The notes under the pieces were generated by a model. It saw only the letters and a program-made list of their open reading frames with translations. It ran no database searches and was not told the origin of the DNA. A stretch of DNA of 64,000 nt from Pseudomonas abietaniphila (GTDB taxonomy: Bacteria; Pseudomonadota; Gammaproteobacteria; Pseudomonadales; Pseudomonadaceae), in NCBI RefSeq assembly GCF_900100795.1, contig NZ_FNCO01000009.1:124001-188000 (forward strand), in the 5' to 3' direction. Positions 59,866 through 64,000 of this stretch are shown in pieces. Every line of letters starts with the position of its first letter. The first letter of the stretch is position 1. The position numbers were made by a program, and so were the translations under genes.

Positions 59866-60498
59866 TTACTCCGGCTTGTCGGATTGCGCATCAGGGTGCG
59901 CGGCCTGAAAGGCCGGATGCTGCAACGCCAGCGCCTCGACCCGGCAGATTCGCGGGAACGCGGTCAGGTCGACATTGAAGCGGCGTGCCGCATACAGCTG
60001 CGGTAAAAGGTAAACATCGGCCAGGCCCACCTCGCCGAAACAGAAGCCTTCGTCGCCCATCATCGCTTCAAGCGCGGCAAAGCCCTCACCGATCCAGTGT
60101 CCAATCCAGGCCGTCACGTTGCCTTCGTCATGCCCAAGACCGCGCAACCGATTGAGCACCGCGACGTTGTGCAGAGGATGAATGTCGCAGCCGATCAACG
60201 CAGCCACCGCTCGATGCCGGGCTCGCTGAATCAGATCCCCGGGCAGCAACGCCGGGAGGGATGCACGCTCTTCCAGGTATTCGATGATCGCCATCGACTG
60301 GATGATGACCTCGCCCGTGTCGAGCCGAAGCGCGGGAACGCGACCCTGAGGATTGATCGCCAGGTAGTCAGGTTTGCGATGCTCGCCGCCGTCGCGGATC
60401 AGGTTGACGGGGATGGCATTGACCTCCAGCCCTTTCAGCGCCAGGGCAATCCGCACCCGGTAGCTGGAGGTTGATCGGTAGTAGGTATAAAGATCCAC
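59866..60498 (-). CDS. maiA: Maleylacetoacetate isomerase (zeta-class GST)
   Basis: A 210-residue glutathione-dependent isomerase making fumarylacetoacetate. It shows the zeta motif YYRSTSSYRVRIALALKG, the glutathione-binding NPQGRVPAL and QSMAIIEYLEE, and a C-terminal helical domain with CDIHPLHNVAVLNRL. Translation probably starts at GTG 60498, eight bases after GAAGG. It is separated from hmgA-fahA by hmgR and hppD, unlike the hmgABC operon of P. putida, but carries the same composite operator upstream. Confidence 0.94.
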   Translation of the reverse strand: MDLYTYYRSTSSYRVRIALALKGLEVNAIPVNLIRDGGEHRKPDYLAINPQGRVPALRLDTGEVIIQSMAIIEYLEERASLPALLPGDLIQRARHRAVAALIGCDIHPLHNVAVLNRLRGLGHDEGNVTAWIGHWIGEGFAALEAMMGDEGFCFGEVGLADVYLLPQLYAARRFNVDLTAFPRICRVEALALQHPAFQAAHPDAQSDKPE

Positions 60499-60524
60499 GG
60501 GCAGGCCTTCGCGTTGTTTTCTTG

Positions 60525-60558
60525 TTTTTCGTAAACGATTTACGCAATGCGTAAATTG
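60525..60558. promoter_or_regulatory. Composite HmgR-type operator before maiA
   Basis: TTTACGCAATGCGTAAA (60539-60555) is a perfect 8-1-8 palindrome, preceded by TTTTTCGTAAAC (60525-60536). The 34-base span matches 57618-57651 without gaps. It lies 27-60 bases before the maiA start. Confidence 0.82.
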
Positions 60559-60583
60559 CGGCAATACCTGTCAGCTGTCAAGG

Positions 60584-61357
60584 TCAGGTCCACCCCTCCA
60601 GCCGCAAGGTGGCCCGCACCAGTCGCTGCTCTTCGTTCTCGATCTCGCGCAGGCTGTCGCAGATGCTCTGAATGTGCGCCACGGCTGCCTTGCGCGCCTG
60701 TTCCGGCAGCCGCCCGGTGACGGCGTTGTAAAGCCGCGCATGATGGCGGTCGATCTGGCGCTTCTGCGCTTCGCGGTGGTAGAGGTTGTTGACTGATGCA
60801 AACACCGTGTTGAGCAGCAGGTCGGTCAGCGAGCGCAAGGTCTGGACCAGGACCGGGTTGTGCGAGGCCTCGCAGATCGCCAGGTGGAAGGCATGATCGA
60901 GGCGTGCGTGTTCGGAGGCCGACAGTTCATGGTCGTGAGCGGCAACCAGCGCGTCGTAGGCCCGGCTGATCAGCACGAAATCAGCGTCCGTCCCACGCAA
61001 GGCTGCCAGGCGAGCGGATTCCCCTTCCAGCAGGCTGCGCACCTCGAACAGGTCGTACAGCGTGCGAGGTTGAGAGGCGAATAAGTGCATCAAGGGCGAG
61101 GCGGCGGTCAGCCCCAACCCACCCATCTGGGCGACGAACGAGCCCTTGCCTTGTCGGGTCTCGATGATACCTCTGGCGCGTAACAGCTTGAGCCCTTCAC
61201 GCAGCGCCGTGCGCGATACGCCGAGCTTTTCGGTCAGGCGCCGCTCGGAGGGCAACAACTGCCCGACCTTGAGCACCCCGTCGACGATCAGCCGTTCGAT
61301 ACGCTCGCTGACCACATCGGCGACTTGAGGCGCGAGCTTGTTTGCAGGCGTTTCCAT
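60584..61357 (-). CDS. glcC: GntR/FCD-family regulator of glycolate genes
   Basis: A 257-residue FadR-type regulator. The winged helix shows LPSERRLTEKLGVSRTALREGLKLLRARGIIETRQGKGSFV, and the FCD domain shows LDHAFHLAICEASHNPVLVQTL and RHHARLYNAVTG (metal/ligand His residues). Divergence from glcD and the two TGGT-N5-ACCA-type sites fit GlcC, the glycolate-responsive activator. It is convergent with nothing; maiA lies downstream on the same strand. Confidence 0.88.
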   Translation of the reverse strand: METPANKLAPQVADVVSERIERLIVDGVLKVGQLLPSERRLTEKLGVSRTALREGLKLLRARGIIETRQGKGSFVAQMGGLGLTAASPLMHLFASQPRTLYDLFEVRSLLEGESARLAALRGTDADFVLISRAYDALVAAHDHELSASEHARLDHAFHLAICEASHNPVLVQTLRSLTDLLLNTVFASVNNLYHREAQKRQIDRHHARLYNAVTGRLPEQARKAAVAHIQSICDSLREIENEEQRLVRATLRLEGWT

Positions 61358-61397
61358 TGATCCAGCGTCCGCGATAGGGGTGATTCCTGTGCATGCC

Positions 61398-61486
61398 TGT
61401 AGGAGTCGGGGTGCTAGCGAACGCAGAGGGTCAGCTACCCTTTAGCTTTCTGCCTGACCGCATTCGCCAGCAAGCCGGCTCCTACA
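61398..61486. repeat. Imperfect REP-type inverted repeat
   Basis: TGTAGGAGTCGGGGTGCTAG at 61398 and the near-complement ending GCCGGCTCCTACA at 61486 frame a GGGTCAG...CTGACC inner stem. It lies in the glcC-glcD gap just upstream of glcC, a promoter region rather than the usual downstream end. Confidence 0.8.
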
Positions 61487-61541
61487 AGACAGCGTTCTTT
61501 GATCAAGCATTGGAAGAGCAGTATCCATTCACGCCGAACCA

Positions 61542-61556
61542 ACTGGTATGACCAGT
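61542..61556. promoter_or_regulatory. GlcC-type operator 1
   Basis: ACTGGTATGACCAGT is a perfect 6-3-6 palindrome with the TGGT...ACCA core of FCD/GntR sites. It lies 185 bases before glcC and 233 before glcD. Confidence 0.75.
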
Positions 61557-61648
61557 GATAAACGTGAAGATATCGAGGAAACGACCCGATACCAAGACCT
61601 TGATAAGCAAACAATTTTTCAACAGCCGTTGTGCAAATGACAAAAAAA

Positions 61649-61663
61649 ACTGGTTCGACCAGT
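61649..61663. promoter_or_regulatory. GlcC-type operator 2
   Basis: ACTGGTTCGACCAGT has the same arms as operator 1 with a different centre. Centres are 107 bases apart, about ten helical turns, which would allow looping. It lies 126 bases before glcD. Confidence 0.75.
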
Positions 61664-61788
61664 GCTTTAAGACATGGACAGTAAGACGCTCACAGCCAAT
61701 GATGCAAGTCAGCGGTAGAACGTTCCGTCCAAGAACGGGCCCTCCATAAAACCGCTTTATATAAAAACAACAGGGTTGCGAACCCATC

Positions 61789-63288
61789 ATGAATATTCTG
61801 TACGACGAACGCGTCGATGGCGCGTTGCCTGCCATCGACAAGGCTCAGCTGCTTCAGGCCTTGCAAGCGCGACTGCCTGATCTGGACATCCTCCATCGCG
61901 AGGAAGAACTGCGTCCTTACGAATGCGACGGCCTCTCCGCCTATCGCACCACCCCGATGCTGGTGGTGCTGCCGGAGCGGGTCGAACAGGTCCAGACGCT
62001 GCTCAAGGTCTGCCACGAGCGCGGCGTGCCCGTCGTGGCGCGCGGCGCGGGAACAGGCTTGTCCGGTGGCGCCCTGCCCTTGGAAAAAGGCGTGCTGCTG
62101 GTGATGGCGCGCTTTAACAAGATCCTGCACATCGACCCCGCCGGACGTTTCGCCCGTGTTCAACCCGGCGTGCGCAATCTGGCCATTTCTCAGGCTGCTG
62201 CGCCTCACGACCTCTACTACGCACCCGACCCTTCGTCGCAAATCGCCTGTTCCATCGGCGGCAACGTCGCGGAAAACGCAGGTGGCGTGCACTGCCTCAA
62301 GTACGGCCTGACCGTGCACAACCTGCTCAAGGTCGACATCCTGACCGTCGAAGGCGAACGTATGGTGTTGGGCTCGGACGCACTGGACACGCCCGGCTTC
62401 GACCTGCTGGCGCTGTTCACCGGCTCCGAGGGCATGCTGGGCATCATCACCGAAGTCACCGTCAAGCTGTTGCCCAAACCGCAAGTCGCGCGGGTGCTGC
62501 TGGCGGCGTTCGACTCCGTGGAGAAAGCCGGGCGTGCGGTGGGCGACATCATCGCCGAGGGGATCATTCCGGGCGGGCTGGAGATGATGGACAACCTGGC
62601 GATCCGGGCCGCCGAAGACTTTATTCACGCGGGTTACCCGGTCGACGCCGAAGCCATTCTGCTGTGCGAACTCGACGGCGTGGAAGCCGACGTTCACGAC
62701 GACTGCGACCGGGTTCGCGCCGTGCTTGAAAAAGCCGGCGCCACCGAAGTGCGCCAGGCCAAAGACGAAGCCGAGCGCGTGCGTTTCTGGGCCGGTCGTA
62801 AAAATGCGTTTCCTGCGGTGGGTCGGTTGTCACCCGATTACTACTGCATGGACGGCACCATTCCGCGCCGGGAATTGCCGGGGGTGCTCAAAGGCATCTC
62901 GGCCTTGTCCGAAGAATACGGGCTGCGCGTGGCCAACGTGTTTCATGCCGGCGACGGCAACATGCACCCTTTGATTCTGTTCGATGCGAACCAACCGGGC
63001 GAGCTGGACAGGGCCGAAGCGCTGGGCGGCAAGATTCTCGAGCTGTGCGTGAAAGTCGGCGGCAGCATTACCGGCGAGCACGGGGTCGGCCGCGAGAAGA
63101 TCAATCAGATGTGCGCGCAGTTCAACAGCGACGAACTGACGTTGTTCCATGCGGTAAAAGCGGCGTTTGACCCCAGCGGTATGCTCAATCCCGGCAAGAA
63201 CATCCCGACGCTGCATCGTTGCGCCGAATTCGGTGCGATGCACGTGCACATGGGCAAGCTGCCCTTCCCTGAACTGGAGCGTTTCTGA
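61789..63288 (+). CDS. glcD: Glycolate oxidase subunit GlcD
   Basis: A 499-residue FAD subunit of glycolate oxidase, which converts glycolate to glyoxylate with electrons passed to GlcF. The FAD-binding domain shows VVARGAGTGLSGGALPLEKG and CSIGGNVAENAGGVHCLKYG; the C-terminal FAD-oxidase domain shows VFHAGDGNMHPLILFD and ITGEHGVGREKI. Length matches GlcD. Its stop overlaps the glcE start (TGATG). Regulated by the divergent glcC through the two operators. Confidence 0.95.
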   Translation: MNILYDERVDGALPAIDKAQLLQALQARLPDLDILHREEELRPYECDGLSAYRTTPMLVVLPERVEQVQTLLKVCHERGVPVVARGAGTGLSGGALPLEKGVLLVMARFNKILHIDPAGRFARVQPGVRNLAISQAAAPHDLYYAPDPSSQIACSIGGNVAENAGGVHCLKYGLTVHNLLKVDILTVEGERMVLGSDALDTPGFDLLALFTGSEGMLGIITEVTVKLLPKPQVARVLLAAFDSVEKAGRAVGDIIAEGIIPGGLEMMDNLAIRAAEDFIHAGYPVDAEAILLCELDGVEADVHDDCDRVRAVLEKAGATEVRQAKDEAERVRFWAGRKNAFPAVGRLSPDYYCMDGTIPRRELPGVLKGISALSEEYGLRVANVFHAGDGNMHPLILFDANQPGELDRAEALGGKILELCVKVGGSITGEHGVGREKINQMCAQFNSDELTLFHAVKAAFDPSGMLNPGKNIPTLHRCAEFGAMHVHMGKLPFPELERF

Positions 63289-64000
63289 TGGGTGCCGAAC
63301 GTCAACCCCATTTCACCGCGCAGGATCGCGACGCCAGCGACGTGCTGCTGGAACAGGTCAACCAAGCCATTGAAAGCGGCCTGCCGCTGCGTATTCAGGG
63401 CGCCAACAGCAAGTCATTCCTGGGCCGGGAAGTCGCCGGGGAAGTGCTCGACACTCGGGCTCATCGCGGCATCGTGACGTACGACCCGACCGAACTGGTC
63501 ATCACTGCCCGCGCCGGAACCCCGCTCAGCGAACTCAACGCTGCGCTGGACGCTGCCGGACAGATGCTGCCGTGCGAGCCGCCCACCTTCAGTGACGGCG
63601 GCGTGGGCGATGCAACGGTGGGCGGCATGATCGCGGCGGGCTTGTCCGGTCCGCGCCGGCCGTGGTCAGGCTCGGTGCGCGATTTTGTTCTCGGCACGCG
63701 CGTCATCACCGGTTTGGGCAAACACCTGAAATTCGGCGGCGAGGTGATGAAAAACGTCGCCGGTTATGACCTCTCGCGTTTGATGGCCGGCAGTTTCGGT
63801 TGCCTGGGATTGATCACCGAAGTCTCACTGAAAGTGCTGCCCAAGCCACGCCTGTGCACCAGCATCGCATTGGAGATGGACAGCGCCCGTGCCCTCGCCC
63901 GCTTGGCTGAATGGGGCCAGCAGCCGTTACCGATCAGTGCGGCCAGTCACGATGGCCGTGTGCTGAGGCTGCGCCTGGAAGGTGGCGAAGGCTCGGTGGC
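63288..64000 (+). CDS. glcE: Glycolate oxidase subunit GlcE (cut by window edge)
   Basis: The frame runs from ATG 63288 to the right edge without a stop; about 237 residues are visible of roughly 350. It shows the FAD-binding PLRIQGANSKSFLG, VGGMIAAGLSGPRRPWSGSV and FGGEVMKNVAGYDLSRLM motifs of GlcE, which is shorter than and related to GlcD. The start overlaps the glcD stop by one base. glcF would be expected next, beyond the window. Confidence 0.93.
   Translation, partial: MGAERQPHFTAQDRDASDVLLEQVNQAIESGLPLRIQGANSKSFLGREVAGEVLDTRAHRGIVTYDPTELVITARAGTPLSELNAALDAAGQMLPCEPPTFSDGGVGDATVGGMIAAGLSGPRRPWSGSVRDFVLGTRVITGLGKHLKFGGEVMKNVAGYDLSRLMAGSFGCLGLITEVSLKVLPKPRLCTSIALEMDSARALARLAEWGQQPLPISAASHDGRVLRLRLEGGEGSV

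Overview
The window reads as chromosomal DNA of a Pseudomonas, most likely from the fluorescens/syringae side of the genus. The case rests on high and even GC, densely packed catabolic operons with divergent LysR/TetR/GntR/IclR regulators, Pseudomonas-type REP elements (arms beginning TGTRGGAGCG and ending with its complement), and recognisable hmgA-fahA-hmgR, hppD/maiA, glcC-glcDE, dctA and isonitrile-hydratase-type genes. I see no rRNA, tRNA, CRISPR array, prophage or insertion sequence. Both ends cut genes: the tail of a LysR regulator on the left and glcE on the right.

Layout. 0-6.4 kb: MFS transporter, long-chain chromate transporter, a small DUF3606 protein, an InaA-type kinase-fold protein, two small envelope proteins and a GNAT acetyltransferase. 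6.4-10.7 kb: a minus-strand operon (HMG-CoA-lyase-type enzyme, 2-hydroxyacid dehydrogenase, DctA-type carrier) divergent from a LysR gene, with a perfect 15-base palindrome between them. 10.8-16.4 kb: PhoD-like phosphatase, orphan GAF histidine kinase, a LysR/RidA divergent pair, a second GNAT and a small secreted repeat protein. 16.5-32.5 kb: a large accessory catabolic block built around a TetR switch. TetR, a flavin monooxygenase and a Rid protein read left; a class III aminotransferase, a DUF1028 protein and an ArgE-type deacylase read right. LysR, aldehyde dehydrogenase, NCS1 permease, GMC oxidoreductase, a three-gene ABC importer and a 3-hydroxyisobutyrate-dehydrogenase-like enzyme follow. 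This is the best candidate here for an undescribed pathway.

32.5-46.9 kb: a REP island, a LysR/old-yellow-enzyme pair, a cytochrome P460, an allophanate hydrolase with a GntR regulator but no urea carboxylase, a LysR/AbrB-transporter pair, an AGE-family sugar isomerase, a chemoreceptor, a GFA protein, a Rieske-flavoprotein reductase fusion and a 54-residue hydrophilic gene. 46.9-54.6 kb: a metallo-beta-lactamase-fold hydrolase divergent from TetR, an isonitrile-hydratase-type enzyme divergent from a GlxA-type regulator whose N-terminal domain has the same fold, and a GntP permease/RpiR/D-aminoacylase operon.

54.6-60.6 kb: a second REP island and the homogentisate branch of tyrosine degradation. 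hmgA-fahA is divergent from the IclR gene hmgR; maiA and hppD lie nearby. The hmgA and maiA upstream regions share an ungapped 34-base composite site (26 of 34 bases identical), which ties the separated units into one HmgR-type regulon. 60.6-64 kb: glcC divergent from glcD-glcE, with two GntR/FCD palindromes between them. Function calls rest on motif recognition and gene context only; no database search was possible.
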